Shown here in pieces: positions 24,636 to 33,934 of a DNA stretch of 64,000 nucleotides (positions are counted from its first letter, which is position 1; each line of letters begins with the position of its first letter). Below the pieces are notes generated by a model, which worked only from the letters and a program-made list of their open reading frames with translations, was not told the origin of the DNA and did not search any database. Made by a program: the position numbers and the translations under genes. This DNA is from Tessaracoccus caeni (lineage in GTDB: Bacteria; Actinomycetota; Actinomycetes; Propionibacteriales; Propionibacteriaceae): NCBI RefSeq assembly GCF_029211185.1, contig NZ_JARGDO010000001.1:407414-471413 (forward strand), written 5' to 3'.

Positions 24636-26101
24636 CGTTCCTCCAGTTGCAATAGCTTGGCCTGCTCGGGCGGCACTCCGATCGGGTACTTACCGTCGAA
24701 GCATGCGCGGCACAGCTGGTCGGCCGGGATGGTGGTGGCCTCGGTGAGGCCGTCCAGCGAGATGTAGCCCAAGGTGTCGGCGCCGAGCGAGCGTCGGATC
24801 TCCTCCACCGACAGCCCGGGCGCGATCAGCTCGGCGCGGGTGGCGAAGTCGATGCCGTAGAAGCACGGCCACTCCACCGGCGGCGACGAGATCCGCACGT
24901 GGATCTCCTTGGCGCCGGCCTCGCGCAGCATCCGCACCAGTGCGCGCTGGGTGTTGCCGCGCACGATCGAATCGTCCACCACCACCAGGCGCTTGCCCTC
25001 GATCACCTCGCGCAGCGGGTTGAGCTTCAATCGGATGCCCAGCTGCCGGATGGTCTGCGAGGGCTGGATGAAGGTGCGCCCGACGTAGGCGTTCTTCACC
25101 AGCCCGAGACCGAAGGGGATGCCGGAGCCCTGCGCGTAGCCCACCGCCGACGGGGTACCCGACTCGGGCACCGGGATCACCAGGTCGGCATCGACGGGAT
25201 GCTCCTCGGCGAGCTTGCGGCCGATCTGCACTCGGGTGGCATGGACACCGCGCCCCGCGATGGTGGTATCGGGCCGAGCGAGATAGACGTACTCGAAGAT
25301 GCAGCCCTTGGGCTTGGCCTCGGCGAAGCGCTTGGTGCGCAGACCCCGCTCGTCGATGGCGACGAACTCCCCCGGCTCGATCTCGCGCACGAAGCTGGCG
25401 CCGACGATGTCCAGCGCCGCGCTCTCGGAAGCCACCACCCAGCCGCCCTGCAGCCGCCCCAGCACCAGCGGACGGATGCCCTGCGGATCCCGCGCCGCGA
25501 AGAGCGTGTTCTCGGTCATGAAGGTGAGGCAGAAGGCCCCGCGCAGGCGCGGCAGCACCTGCATCGCGACGTCCTCGATATCGACGCTGTTGAAGGACGT
25601 CATGATGGCGGTGACCAACGAGGTGTCGTTGGTGGAGTCCATGGTGGTCTTGGCGGGCACCAGCTGGCTGGGCGCGAGCTCGTGCAGCCACTCCTCGAGC
25701 TCCGCGGTGTTCGTCAGGTTGCCGTTGTGCGCCAGCGCCAGACCGGTGCCGTCGGACAGCGAGCGGAAGGTGGGCTGCGCGTTCTGCCAGACGGAGGCGC
25801 CCGTCGTCGAGTAGCGGGTGTGCCCGATGGCCAGCTTGCCTGGCAGCGAACTCAGCGTGGCCTCGTCGAAGACCTGCGACACCAGGCCCATGTCCTTGAA
25901 CACCATGATCCGGGAACCATTGCTGACCGCCATGCCCGCGGACTCCTGACCGCGATGCTGCAGCGCGAAGAGGCCGAAGTAGGTGAGTTGGGCAACATCC
26001 TCGTCGGGAGCCCATACCCCGAAGACACCGCATTCATCCTGCGGGCCGCGGTCGGAGCCGGGGTCGAGGGTCAAACGTCCGTCGGGTCGCAGCACCCCCA
26101 C
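24632..26101 (-). CDS. purF: Amidophosphoribosyltransferase
   Basis: A 489-residue first committed enzyme of purine synthesis (PRPP plus glutamine to phosphoribosylamine). A 23-residue propeptide ends before the Ntn nucleophile Cys24 in DECGVFGVWAP. The glutaminase half has RYSTTG and HNGNLTN. The phosphoribosyltransferase half has the PRPP loop VVVDDSIVRGNTQ, followed by RISSPPVEWPCFYGID. The propeptide and Cys-rich layout are of the iron-sulfur Bacillus type. It is the first gene of purF-purM, and its promoter lies in the 200-bp gap shared with the HPr gene. Confidence 0.97.
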   Translation of the reverse strand: MGVLRPDGRLTLDPGSDRGPQDECGVFGVWAPDEDVAQLTYFGLFALQHRGQESAGMAVSNGSRIMVFKDMGLVSQVFDEATLSSLPGKLAIGHTRYSTTGASVWQNAQPTFRSLSDGTGLALAHNGNLTNTAELEEWLHELAPSQLVPAKTTMDSTNDTSLVTAIMTSFNSVDIEDVAMQVLPRLRGAFCLTFMTENTLFAARDPQGIRPLVLGRLQGGWVVASESAALDIVGASFVREIEPGEFVAIDERGLRTKRFAEAKPKGCIFEYVYLARPDTTIAGRGVHATRVQIGRKLAEEHPVDADLVIPVPESGTPSAVGYAQGSGIPFGLGLVKNAYVGRTFIQPSQTIRQLGIRLKLNPLREVIEGKRLVVVDDSIVRGNTQRALVRMLREAGAKEIHVRISSPPVEWPCFYGIDFATRAELIAPGLSVEEIRRSLGADTLGYISLDGLTEATTIPADQLCRACFDGKYPIGVPPEQAKLLQLEER

Positions 26102-26299
26102 AGCATAGAGGCAGAAAGCCGCCCATGGCGAAGAGGTTCCGCCGATGGCCTGCGACGCCCTTGCTGTCCGGAAGGTCCGATGGTTGGCCCTATCCGCGTG
26201 TGACTTGGGATGACTCTGTAGGATGACGTGCGATCAGGTTTCGCACGGTGTCAGTGCAGCGCCGGGGTGGCGAAACCCGCACGGAAGGAGCCAGCGTTG

Positions 26300-26563
26300 G
26301 TGAGCAAGACGGTCGTGGTCGGATCTCGGATCGGACTGCATGCGGCCCCCGCCCAGACCATCGCATCGGAAGCCTCCGCGTACGAGGAACCGGTCCTGCT
26401 CTCGCTCGCCGGCACCGACGAAAGCGTCAACGCCAACTCCGCCCTGCTCATCATGATGCTGGGCGCGGAGTGCGGTGCGCGGGTCACCGTCACGTCAACG
26501 AACGCCGACGCCGTCGAGCGGATCGCGGGCCTCATCGAGCAGGATCTCACCCTCCACGACTAG
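26300..26563 (+). CDS. HPr-like phosphocarrier protein, atypical active site
   Basis: An 87-residue protein with the HPr fold pattern: VVVGSRIGLHAAPAQTIASE, the regulatory-Ser region VNANSALLIMML, and GARVTVTSTNADAVERIAGL. HPr carries phosphate from enzyme I to sugar-specific EIIA proteins through the His of GLHARPA. Here the motif is GLHAAPA, so the usually conserved Arg two residues after the His is Ala. The start is GTG at 26300, 9 nt after GGAAGGAG; TTG at 26297 is an alternative. It could serve the DhaM EIIA encoded at 58323, or be a regulatory HPr. Confidence 0.85.
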   Translation: MSKTVVVGSRIGLHAAPAQTIASEASAYEEPVLLSLAGTDESVNANSALLIMMLGAECGARVTVTSTNADAVERIAGLIEQDLTLHD

Positions 26564-26576
26564 CGTCCGCCTCCTG

Positions 26577-27908
26577 CTACAGCTGCGAGAGGTTCTCCAG
26601 CAACAGGGCCTCGGCGGCAGCGGCCTTGGCCAGATCGCCAAGGTCGAGCGACTCGTCGATGCCGTGCATCCTCGACGTGGGGTCGACCACCGCGGTGACA
26701 AGCACCAACGCGCCAGGATTGCGGGCCGCGAACTCGGCCACGATCGGGATCGATCCGCCGCAGCCGATCTGCACCGGCGTCACGCCGAAGGCCTCGTCGA
26801 AGGCGGCGACCGAGGCGGCCGCGCGTTCGTCGGTCATCGCGATCTCGCTGCCCGACGCGGCTTGACCGGGCACCACGTCGACGCGCACGCCCCACTCGGC
26901 GTGCTCCCGCAGGTGCCTGGCCAGCGCGACCGCCGCCCGATCGGCGTCGTCGCCAGGAGCCAGCCGCAGGCTCACCTTCGCACGCGCCGTCGGGGACAGC
27001 GTGTTGGAGGCATCGCGCACGGGGGTGGCGTCGATGGCGAGCACGGTGGCCGCCGGCTTGGTCCACATCCGGGCGGCAAGGCTGCCGGTGCCGATCCACT
27101 CGACGCCGTCCAGGACGCCGGTCTCCTCGCGCAGCCGGTCCTCCGGGTACTCGACGGACACGTCGTCGCTGCCCAGCAGTCCCGCGACGGCCACGTCGCC
27201 GTTCTCGTCGTGCAGGGTGGCCAGCAATCGGCAGAGCGCCGTGAGCGCGTCGGGCACCACGCCGCCGAATTGGCCCGAGTGCAGGCCGGTGGCCAACGTG
27301 GAGACGGTAACCTCGGCGTCGACGGTGCCCCGCAGCGAGGTGGTCAGCGACGGCTTGCCCACCTCCCAGTTCACCGAGTCGGCGATCACGAAGACGTCGG
27401 CCGACAGCTCGTCGGCGAAAGTGTCCAGCAGAGCAGGCATCGAGGGCGAGCCGATCTCCTCCTCGCCTTCGACGAAGACCTTGACGCCCACTGGCGGCCT
27501 GCCTTCAAAAGCACGCAGCGCCGCCAGGTGCACGGCCAGCCCACCCTTGTCGTCGGCCGTGCCTCGGCCGAAGAGCCGCCCGTCGCGCTCGGTCGCCCGA
27601 AAGGGCTCGGCGGTCCAGGCGGAGCGCTCGCCGGTAGGCTGCACGTCGTAGTGGGCGTAGAGCAGCACCGTCGGCGCCCCCTCGGGCGCGGGGAAATGAC
27701 CGTAGACGGCGGGCTTGCCGCCGGCCTCCAGCAGCCTCACGCTCGGGCAGCCGAGCTCCTCCAGCAATCGCTGCACCTCCGCCGCACAACGGGCCACGTC
27801 GCCGTCGTGTTCAGGAAGAGAAGAAACCGAAGGAATGGCCACCAACTGCTCCAGATCGACGACGACCCCGGGCATGACGGCATCGACTGCACCACGCACA
27901 TCACTCAT
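26577..27908 (-). CDS. M20-family dipeptidase
   Basis: A 443-residue cytosolic di-zinc peptidase of the M20/M25/M40 family. Metal and catalytic motifs are in order: [10 protein letters not shown] (His ligand and catalytic Asp), [10 protein letters not shown] (bridging Asp), EGEEEIGSP (catalytic Glu and ligand) and [11 protein letters not shown] (C-terminal His). A dimerisation domain sits between the two halves of the catalytic domain. By family it cleaves dipeptides or N-acyl amino acids. The start [11 protein letters not shown] at 27908 is preferred over an upstream in-frame start at 27980, which would overlap the purL leader. It is divergent from purL, with a 40-bp gap. Confidence 0.92.
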   Translation of the reverse strand: MSDVRGAVDAVMPGVVVDLEQLVAIPSVSSLPEHDGDVARCAAEVQRLLEELGCPSVRLLEAGGKPAVYGHFPAPEGAPTVLLYAHYDVQPTGERSAWTAEPFRATERDGRLFGRGTADDKGGLAVHLAALRAFEGRPPVGVKVFVEGEEEIGSPSMPALLDTFADELSADVFVIADSVNWEVGKPSLTTSLRGTVDAEVTVSTLATGLHSGQFGGVVPDALTALCRLLATLHDENGDVAVAGLLGSDDVSVEYPEDRLREETGVLDGVEWIGTGSLAARMWTKPAATVLAIDATPVRDASNTLSPTARAKVSLRLAPGDDADRAAVALARHLREHAEWGVRVDVVPGQAASGSEIAMTDERAAASVAAFDEAFGVTPVQIGCGGSIPIVAEFAARNPGALVLVTAVVDPTSRMHGIDESLDLGDLAKAAAAEALLLENLSQL

Positions 27909-27948
27909 GAGGCTCAGCCTACGCCGATCGTCCGATAGATTATGGCGC

Positions 27949-30198
27949 GTGGTAGACACGGTCGAGCATGCGCGAAACACCCCTGAGCTGGAGCAGCCCT
28001 ATGGCGCCCTGGGGGTGAAGGACGACGAGTACCAGCGGATCCGCGAGATCCTCGGCCGGCGCCCCACCGCCGCCGAACTGGCGATGTACTCGGTGATGTG
28101 GTCGGAGCACTGCTCCTACAAGTCCTCCAAGGTGCACCTGAAGCGCTTCGGCGTGCTGCCCCAGGAGACCCCGCGCGGGCCGCTGCTGGCCGGCATCGGC
28201 GAGAACGCCGGCGTGGTCGACATCGGCCAGGGCTACGCGGTCACCTTCAAGGCCGAGTCGCACAACCACCCGTCCTACGTGGAGCCCTACCAGGGCGCGG
28301 CCACGGGCGTCGGCGGCATCGTGCGCGACATCCTGGCCATGGGTGCTCGCCCCATCGGCGTGATGGACTCGCTGCGCTTCGGCCCGCTCGACGAGCCCGA
28401 CACGCATCGGGTGCTGCCCGGCGTGGTGGCCGGCGTCGGCGGCTACGGCAACTGCCTGGGCCTGCCCAACATCGGCGGCGAGGTACAGTTCGACAAGTCC
28501 TACCTTGGCAACCCACTGGTCAACGCGCTGTGCGTCGGCGTGCTGCGCCATGAGGATCTGCACCTTGCCCACGCCTCCGGCGTCGGCAACAAGGTGATCC
28601 TGTTCGGCGCAGCGACGGGCGGCGACGGCATCGGCGGCGCCTCGATTCTGGCGTCGGAGACCTTCGACAAGACCGGCCCGGCCAAGCGCCCGTCGGTGCA
28701 GGTGGGCGACCCCTTCATGGAGAAGCTGCTGATCGAGTGCACCCTGGAGCTGTTCCAGGCGGGCATCATCAACGGCATCCAGGACTTCGGCGCCGCCGGC
28801 ATCTCCTGCGCCACCTCCGAGCTTGCCTCAGCGGGCGACGGCGGCATGTGGGTCGACCTCGACCTGGTGCCGCTGCGCGATCCCTCCCTGCTGCCGGAGG
28901 AGATCCTGATGAGCGAGTCGCAGGAGCGGATGATGGCGGTGGTCGAGCCTGCCAACGTGGATCGCTTCATGGAGATCTGCGCCAAGTGGGACGTGCTGGC
29001 CACCGTCGTCGGCGAGGTGATCGAAGGCGACCGGCTGATCATCGAGTCGAAGGGCCAGGTGATCGTCGACGTCGATCCCAAGACCGTCGCGCACGAGGGC
29101 CCCGTGTACGAGCGTCCCTTCGCCCGTCCCGCGAACCTGGACGACATCCAGGCCGACGCGGCCGAGGCGCTCCCCCGCGACAACTCGGCTGAGGCCCTGC
29201 GCGAGACGCTGCTCGGCGTGCTGGCTCACGGCAACGTCGCGGACAAGTCGTGGGTGACGGATCAGTACGACCGCTACGTGCGCGGCAACACCGTGCTTGC
29301 GCAGCCCGACGACTCCGGCATGCTGCGCATCGACGAGGACACCAACCTCGGCATCGCGCTGGCGCTGGACGCCAACTCCCGCTTCACCTACCTCAACCCG
29401 TACTGGGGCGCCCAGCAGTCGCTGGCCGAGGCCTACCGCAACGTCGCCGTCGCCGGCGCTCAGCCAGTGGCCATCACCGACTGCCTGAACTTCGGCTCCC
29501 CCGAGGATCCCGAGGTGATGTACACCTTCGTCGAGGCGATCAAGGGCCTGGTCGACGCCTGCGCGGAGCTGGGTCTGCCGGTGACCGGGGGCAACGTCTC
29601 GCTGTACAACCAGACGGCCTCCACCCCGATTCTGCCCACGCCCACCATCGGCGTGCTCGGCGTGATCGACGACGTGCGCACCCGCATCCGCAACAGCTTC
29701 GTGGCCGCCGGCGACACGGTGGTGCTGCTGGGCGAGACCAAGGAAGAGCTGTCCGGGTCCATCTGGGCCGCCGTCGCGCACTCCCACCTGGGCGGTCAGC
29801 CGCCGGCGCCCAACCTGGCCGCTGAGAAGGCGCTGTGCGCGCTGTTCGGCGAGGCTGCGGCGAACGGACTGTTGAGCTCGGCCCACGACCTGAGCGACGG
29901 CGGCCTGGCCATCGCCCTGGCGGAGTCGGCCTTCCGCAGCGGGCTCGGGGTCGCCGTCGAGCTGCCCGTCGAGGACGCCACCGTCGCCCTGTTCAGCGAG
30001 TCCCCGGCGCGGGCGGTCGTGTCCCTGCCAGCCGATCGTTTGGGCGAGTTGGAGGAGCTGGCTGGCCGTTACGGCGTGCCGGTCGCCCTGCTGGGCGAGG
30101 TCACCGAGGCCCCGGAGTTGGTGTTCGGCGACGTCACCGTCTCCATCGACGACGCCCGCCAGGCGTGGACGGACACCATTCCCGCCGCGATGGGGTAG
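27949..30198 (+). CDS. purL: Phosphoribosylformylglycinamidine synthase, small PurL subunit
   Basis: A 749-residue ATP-dependent subunit that works with PurQ (glutaminase) and PurS (scaffold) to make FGAM from FGAR. It is of the short Gram-positive type, not the 1300-residue fused form. Motifs include [70 protein letters not shown] and [17 protein letters not shown]. The GTG at 27949 is taken as start. No Shine-Dalgarno is visible, and TAGATT lies 7 nt upstream, so the transcript may be leaderless. purQ and purS are nearby but on the opposite strand. Confidence 0.96.
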   Translation: MVDTVEHARNTPELEQPYGALGVKDDEYQRIREILGRRPTAAELAMYSVMWSEHCSYKSSKVHLKRFGVLPQETPRGPLLAGIGENAGVVDIGQGYAVTFKAESHNHPSYVEPYQGAATGVGGIVRDILAMGARPIGVMDSLRFGPLDEPDTHRVLPGVVAGVGGYGNCLGLPNIGGEVQFDKSYLGNPLVNALCVGVLRHEDLHLAHASGVGNKVILFGAATGGDGIGGASILASETFDKTGPAKRPSVQVGDPFMEKLLIECTLELFQAGIINGIQDFGAAGISCATSELASAGDGGMWVDLDLVPLRDPSLLPEEILMSESQERMMAVVEPANVDRFMEICAKWDVLATVVGEVIEGDRLIIESKGQVIVDVDPKTVAHEGPVYERPFARPANLDDIQADAAEALPRDNSAEALRETLLGVLAHGNVADKSWVTDQYDRYVRGNTVLAQPDDSGMLRIDEDTNLGIALALDANSRFTYLNPYWGAQQSLAEAYRNVAVAGAQPVAITDCLNFGSPEDPEVMYTFVEAIKGLVDACAELGLPVTGGNVSLYNQTASTPILPTPTIGVLGVIDDVRTRIRNSFVAAGDTVVLLGETKEELSGSIWAAVAHSHLGGQPPAPNLAAEKALCALFGEAAANGLLSSAHDLSDGGLAIALAESAFRSGLGVAVELPVEDATVALFSESPARAVVSLPADRLGELEELAGRYGVPVALLGEVTEAPELVFGDVTVSIDDARQAWTDTIPAAMG

Positions 30199-30595
30199 CC
30201 CCACCCGCGCTCTTCGAGGTGCACCCCACTTACGCTCTTCGAGGTGCACGCCACTTACGCTCTTCGAGGTGCGAGGCCGCTCGCGGCCGAGCCTCGAGGA
30301 GAGCCACCGGCAGCCGAAGAACCTAGTCGTGTGGAGGATGGGGTTCGCGAGTGGGTGTGGTGGGCGTAATAGCCGTGGGCCCGCGCGAAGCGCCGGAACA
30401 CGGCCGGCGGCGGGCACTTCGAGGCTCGCTTCGCTCGCACCTCAGCAACCGCGACCCCATCCGTAACACGACGGACTGGACCACGGGACTAGTTCCTGCG
30501 AACTCTCACGCTTGGTCTTTTCGAGGCTCGGCCGCGAACGGCCTCACACCTCAAAGACCGTGATGGTGACGCTCTTCGAGGAGAGCATCGGGGAT
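30199..30595. repeat. Repeat-rich convergent intergenic region
   Basis: About 400 bp between purL and convergent purQ without a gene. It starts with three direct copies of CGCTCTTCGAGGTGC at 30208, 30233 and 30258 (25-bp period). A palindrome follows at 30265-30299 (GAGGTGCGAGGCCGC with GCGGCCGAGCCTCGAGG). Further GAGGCTCG-type palindromes lie at 30408-30437 and 30527-30560. A partial fourth copy (CGCTCTTCGAGG) is at 30570. The outer palindrome type recurs at 42.8 kb and 47.0 kb. Confidence 0.75.
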
Positions 30596-31267
30596 CTACT
30601 TACGCTGGAGGAAGGCCAGGACCGACTGGAAGAAGCCCAAGCCGTCGAGTGACGAGCCCGTCAGCTCTTCGACGTTGTGCTCGGGGTGCGGCATCAGGCC
30701 GACGACGTTGCCCTTGGCGTTGGTGATGCCGGCGATGTCATTGGCGGAGCCATTGGGGTTGTCCAGGTAACGGAAGACCACCTGGTCGTTGTCCTCCAGG
30801 CGCTTCAACGTCTCGGGCGAGGCCTGGTAGTTGCCCTCGCCGTTCTTCAGCGCGATGACGATCTCCTGGCCTTTGGTGAAGGCGCAGCTCCAGGTGGTGT
30901 CGATGGTCTCGACGCGCAGCCTCTCGTCGCGGCAGATGAAGTGCTGGTTCACATTGCGGATCATGGCGCCGTCGAGCAAGTGCGCCTCGCAGAGCAGCTG
31001 GAAGCCGTTGCAGATGCCGAGGATGGGCATCCCCTTGCCGGCTGCGTCGATGATGGTGTCCATGATGGGGCTGAACCGGGCGATGGCGCCGCAGCGCAGA
31101 TAATCGCCGTAGGAGAACCCGCCGGGCAGCACGATCGCGTCCACGCCCTCGATGGAGTCGGAGCCGTGCCACAACGGCACGGCCTCGGCGCCCGAGATCT
31201 TCACCGCGCGCAGCGCGTCCTGATCGTCGAGCGAACCGGGGAAGGTGACGACGCCGATCCGACGCAT
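30596..31267 (-). CDS. purQ: Phosphoribosylformylglycinamidine synthase, glutaminase subunit
   Basis: A 223-residue class I glutamine amidotransferase that supplies ammonia to PurL. It has [36 protein letters not shown], the nucleophile elbow GICNGFQLL (Cys about 87) and the His-Glu pair in GLMPHPEHN. It shares one base with the end of purS, so purS-purQ form a tight pair. purL is convergent and separate, which is unusual compared with purSQL operons. Confidence 0.97.
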   Translation of the reverse strand: MRRIGVVTFPGSLDDQDALRAVKISGAEAVPLWHGSDSIEGVDAIVLPGGFSYGDYLRCGAIARFSPIMDTIIDAAGKGMPILGICNGFQLLCEAHLLDGAMIRNVNQHFICRDERLRVETIDTTWSCAFTKGQEIVIALKNGEGNYQASPETLKRLEDNDQVVFRYLDNPNGSANDIAGITNAKGNVVGLMPHPEHNVEELTGSSLDGLGFFQSVLAFLQRK

Positions 31268-31506
31268 CAGTCGGCCACCACGTCGAAGGACTCGATGACG
31301 GTGTTGGCCAGCAGCTTGTCGGCGGCCTGCTCGATCTGGGCCAGTACCTCGGGCGTGACCTCCCCGTCGACCTCGATCTCGAAGCGCTTGCCCTGACGCA
31401 CGGTCAGGCCCTCGAATCCCAGACGCTTGAGCGCTCCGGTGACGGCCTTGCCCTGAGGGTCGAGGATCTCCGGCTTGGGCATGACGTTAACGACGACGCG
31501 TGGCAT
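31267..31506 (-). CDS. purS: Phosphoribosylformylglycinamidine synthase subunit PurS
   Basis: A 79-residue protein that bridges PurQ and PurL and helps channel ammonia. It shows the compact family pattern [40 protein letters not shown] and FEIEVDGEV, and its length is normal. It is the first gene of the purS-purQ pair. A long hairpin at 31589-31643 separates it from the upstream glycosidase gene. Confidence 0.96.
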   Translation of the reverse strand: MPRVVVNVMPKPEILDPQGKAVTGALKRLGFEGLTVRQGKRFEIEVDGEVTPEVLAQIEQAADKLLANTVIESFDVVAD

Positions 31507-31588
31507 GGCAGCAGCTTAGCCTCAAACCCCGCAATCCCGCCCACCCGATGCTCCCAGGCGGACCCGCACACGACATGCCTGCGCTTCG

Positions 31589-31643
31589 GCTACGTATATG
31601 GCGCGACCTGTACCTCCTGCGCAGATCGCGCCATATACATAGC
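31589..31643. terminator. Long hairpin with conserved tip (copy 1)
   Basis: Two 22-nt arms (GCTACGTATATGGCGCGACC plus TG, and its complement with two mismatches) enclose an 11-nt loop. The tip (31606-31626) has CTGTACCT....GCGCAGAT, shared with hairpins at 39292 and 46061. It lies downstream of the GH4 gene and before purS; it is a candidate terminator without a clear T-run. Confidence 0.75.
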
Positions 31644-31667
31644 TGGAGGAAAACCACCCGGCGCTGA

Positions 31668-33047
31668 CTACCCGAACAGCGTCCGGATCTCCGGGTGGGC
31701 GGCGCGGTAGCCGTCGAGCAGTTCGCGGCCGAGGCGCGGTGAGTCGACCAGAGGGTGGATCGCGAAACCCTCCCACGCCTTCTCTAGTGATCGGCTCAGC
31801 GCCGCTTCGGCGATCGCCTGCTCCGAGGCGCGCAACCGGGCCATCATGCCGAGCTGGGCCAGCGTCAAGGGGGCGACCGGCAGCGGGTGCACCCCGTCGC
31901 CGTCGACGACGCAGCCGGCCTCGACCACCACGTCGTCGCCCAGCTCCGGCACGATCCGCGACCCGCCCGCGCCGTTGCCGACGTCCAGGATCATCCGCTC
32001 GGGCGCGCCCGTGGCCAGCGCGGTCATCAGGCGCAGCGCCACCTCCTGGTAGCCACCGCCGGCGATGTCCTCCTCGCGGCGCTCCTCGTCGCGGGCCTCG
32101 GCCATGTACGTCGACTCGCGCACGTGCAGCGCCTCCTGCCACGTCTTCAGCGGCGACGACGATGCCGCCAGCTCGGCGTCGAAGCGGCGCTGCTGCTCGG
32201 CCAGGAACTCGCCACGCGTATGGTCCGCCTCCCGGATGTGGGCGACCGCCTGGTCGGTGTGCCAGTAGTAATAGAGGTATTCGTTGGGCAGGCAGCCGGT
32301 GGCACGCACCCACTCCTTGCCGATGAGCCGGGCCTCCTCAATGTGCTCAAGCGCAGCGTCGTCGGCCAGCAGTTCCGGCAGCCGGTCCACGCCGTCGATG
32401 GCCACCGAGCGCAGCCAGCCCATGTGGTTGAGGCCGATGTAGTCGTAGGCCACTCGGTCTTGATCGTGTTCCAGCGAGACGCCCAGCAGGCGCGAGACCC
32501 GGCGGACCAGGCCGATCGGGGTGTCGCAGATGCCGACGACGCGGTCGCCGAGCACTCCGCGCATGGCTTGGGTGACGATGCCCGCGGGGTTGGTGAAGTT
32601 GATGGTCCAGGCGTTCGGGGCCACCTCCGCGATGGTGGTGGCCACCTCGTGCATCACGGGAATCGTGCGCAGCGCGTAGGCGAGCCCACCCGGACCGATG
32701 GTCTCTTGGCCGAGCAGGCCGAGGTTCAAGGCCACTCGTTCGTCGACGATCCGCCCTTCGGCGCCGCCGACGCGGATGGCGGAGAAGACGAAATCGGCAC
32801 CGCGCAGGGCCTCGCGCAGATCGGTGGTGGCGAGCACCCTCGGCGCGGAGGCCGGGTCGGGCAGCTGGGCGGCGCGCTCGTCGAGGATCTTAGAAACCCC
32901 GGCCAGCCGTTCGGGTGACGAGTCGTGCAGGGCCACCTCGTCGATGGCGATCGCAGGGCGTCCCGCGGCGGCCAGCGCGTTGGTGACCACCGCGTCGTAG
33001 ACCAGCGGCACGCGGAACCCGCCACCGCCGAGAATCGCGAGCTTCAT
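31668..33047 (-). CDS. Glycoside hydrolase family 4, 6-phospho-beta-glucosidase-like
   Basis: A 459-residue NAD- and metal-dependent glycosidase. N-terminal Rossmann motif KLAILGGGGFRVPLVYDAVV; then VGGAEGRIVDERVALNLGLL, INFTNPAGIVTQAM, the metal-binding Cys segment GICDTPIGLVRRV and the metal His segment GLNHMGWLRSV. GH4 enzymes cleave by an oxidation-elimination mechanism. This subgroup mostly hydrolyses 6-phospho-beta-glucosides, with alpha-glycosidases as an alternative. The ATG at 33047 overlaps the end of the DeoR regulator gene (ATGA), so the two are co-transcribed. The divergent ABC transporter and PfkB kinase suggest one sugar pathway. Confidence 0.9.
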   Translation of the reverse strand: MKLAILGGGGFRVPLVYDAVVTNALAAAGRPAIAIDEVALHDSSPERLAGVSKILDERAAQLPDPASAPRVLATTDLREALRGADFVFSAIRVGGAEGRIVDERVALNLGLLGQETIGPGGLAYALRTIPVMHEVATTIAEVAPNAWTINFTNPAGIVTQAMRGVLGDRVVGICDTPIGLVRRVSRLLGVSLEHDQDRVAYDYIGLNHMGWLRSVAIDGVDRLPELLADDAALEHIEEARLIGKEWVRATGCLPNEYLYYYWHTDQAVAHIREADHTRGEFLAEQQRRFDAELAASSSPLKTWQEALHVRESTYMAEARDEERREEDIAGGGYQEVALRLMTALATGAPERMILDVGNGAGGSRIVPELGDDVVVEAGCVVDGDGVHPLPVAPLTLAQLGMMARLRASEQAIAEAALSRSLEKAWEGFAIHPLVDSPRLGRELLDGYRAAHPEIRTLFG

Positions 33048-33814
33048 GGTGTGAGCACCTCCAGGGTGGATTCGGGGGGCAGGAAGAGCGCCTCGGGGGT
33101 GAGCGGCTGATCCGTGATCACGGTGTGGAATGCCGTGACGGGCGCCACCTCGAGGAAGCCGGAGCCGGGGAACTTCGTGTGGTCGGCGAGCAGATAGCTG
33201 CGGGTGGCGATGTCGATCATGGCGCGTTTGTTGGGCACCTCGGAGGGGGTGGAGTCCAGCACGGCGCCGTCCGGTCGCACCCCGGCCGCCCCAAGGAACG
33301 CCGCGTCCACCCGCACCTGCCGCAGGCACATCTCGGTGAGCGCGCCCACCATCGATTCGTAGTTGGGCCTGAGCACGCCCCCCATGATGACGAGGTCGAT
33401 GTCGGGCGCGTCCGCGAGTTCCCGCACCACCGCCAGTGACGCCGTGACCACCGTCAGACGACGATGCGCGAGATACTCGCACATCGCGAAGACCGTGGTG
33501 CCGATGTCGAGGGCGACGACGTCTCCGTCGCGAACCTGCTCGGCGGCGAGCCGTGCGATCTCTGTCTTCTCCCGCGACTGGTTCTTCGCCACCACGGAAA
33601 AGGCCCGTGCGTCCGCCTCCGGACGGATGCCGACGCGGGGCAGCGTCGCACCGCCACGGACCCGTTCGACGAGTCCGCGCTCGGCCAGCGCATCGAGATC
33701 GCGGCGCACGGTTGCCTCGGAAACCCCCAGCGCCTGAGCCACGGCAGGGATCCGCACCGAGCCGGAAGCATGGAGCAGCTCCAGGCAACGGCGTTGGCGG
33801 ACCTCGGTGAGCAT
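33044..33814 (-). CDS. DeoR/GlpR-family transcriptional regulator
   Basis: A 256-residue sugar-phosphate-responsive repressor. The N-terminal winged HTH reads RQRRCLELLHASGSVRIPAV, AQALGVSEATVRRDLDALAE. The C-terminal effector domain has VALDIGTTVFAMCEYLAHRR, LVIMGGVLRPNYESMVGALT and YLLADHTKFPGSGFLEVAPV, typical of DeoR_C. The start MLTEVRQRR at 33814 is preferred over an upstream in-frame start at 33883, which lies in AT-rich promoter DNA. It is divergent from the sugar-binding lipoprotein gene and translationally coupled to the GH4 gene. It probably represses both directions and is relieved by a phosphorylated sugar. Confidence 0.93.
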   Translation of the reverse strand: MLTEVRQRRCLELLHASGSVRIPAVAQALGVSEATVRRDLDALAERGLVERVRGGATLPRVGIRPEADARAFSVVAKNQSREKTEIARLAAEQVRDGDVVALDIGTTVFAMCEYLAHRRLTVVTASLAVVRELADAPDIDLVIMGGVLRPNYESMVGALTEMCLRQVRVDAAFLGAAGVRPDGAVLDSTPSEVPNKRAMIDIATRSYLLADHTKFPGSGFLEVAPVTAFHTVITDQPLTPEALFLPPESTLEVLTP

Positions 33815-33853
33815 GCGCTCAGCGTAACCCACCCCGTCACCAAGACTGAACAG

Positions 33854-33864
33854 TTTGTAACAAA
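33854..33864. promoter_or_regulatory. Near-palindrome in the divergent sugar promoter
   Basis: TTTGTAACAAA differs from a perfect palindrome only at its centre. It lies in an AT-rich 120-bp gap between the DeoR gene and the ABC binding-protein gene. It is a candidate DeoR operator; no second copy was seen. Confidence 0.4.
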
Positions 33865-33934
33865 TCACTACATCTTCTATCAATTCATCGCAGGCTTTGG
33901 CAGACTAGAAGCACGTGTTCAATGAGGAGGACCA

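Noticed and set aside
30208-30282. CRISPR-like array
   Set aside because: Three 25-bp units follow one another without variable spacers, and no cas genes are nearby; they are tandem repeats.
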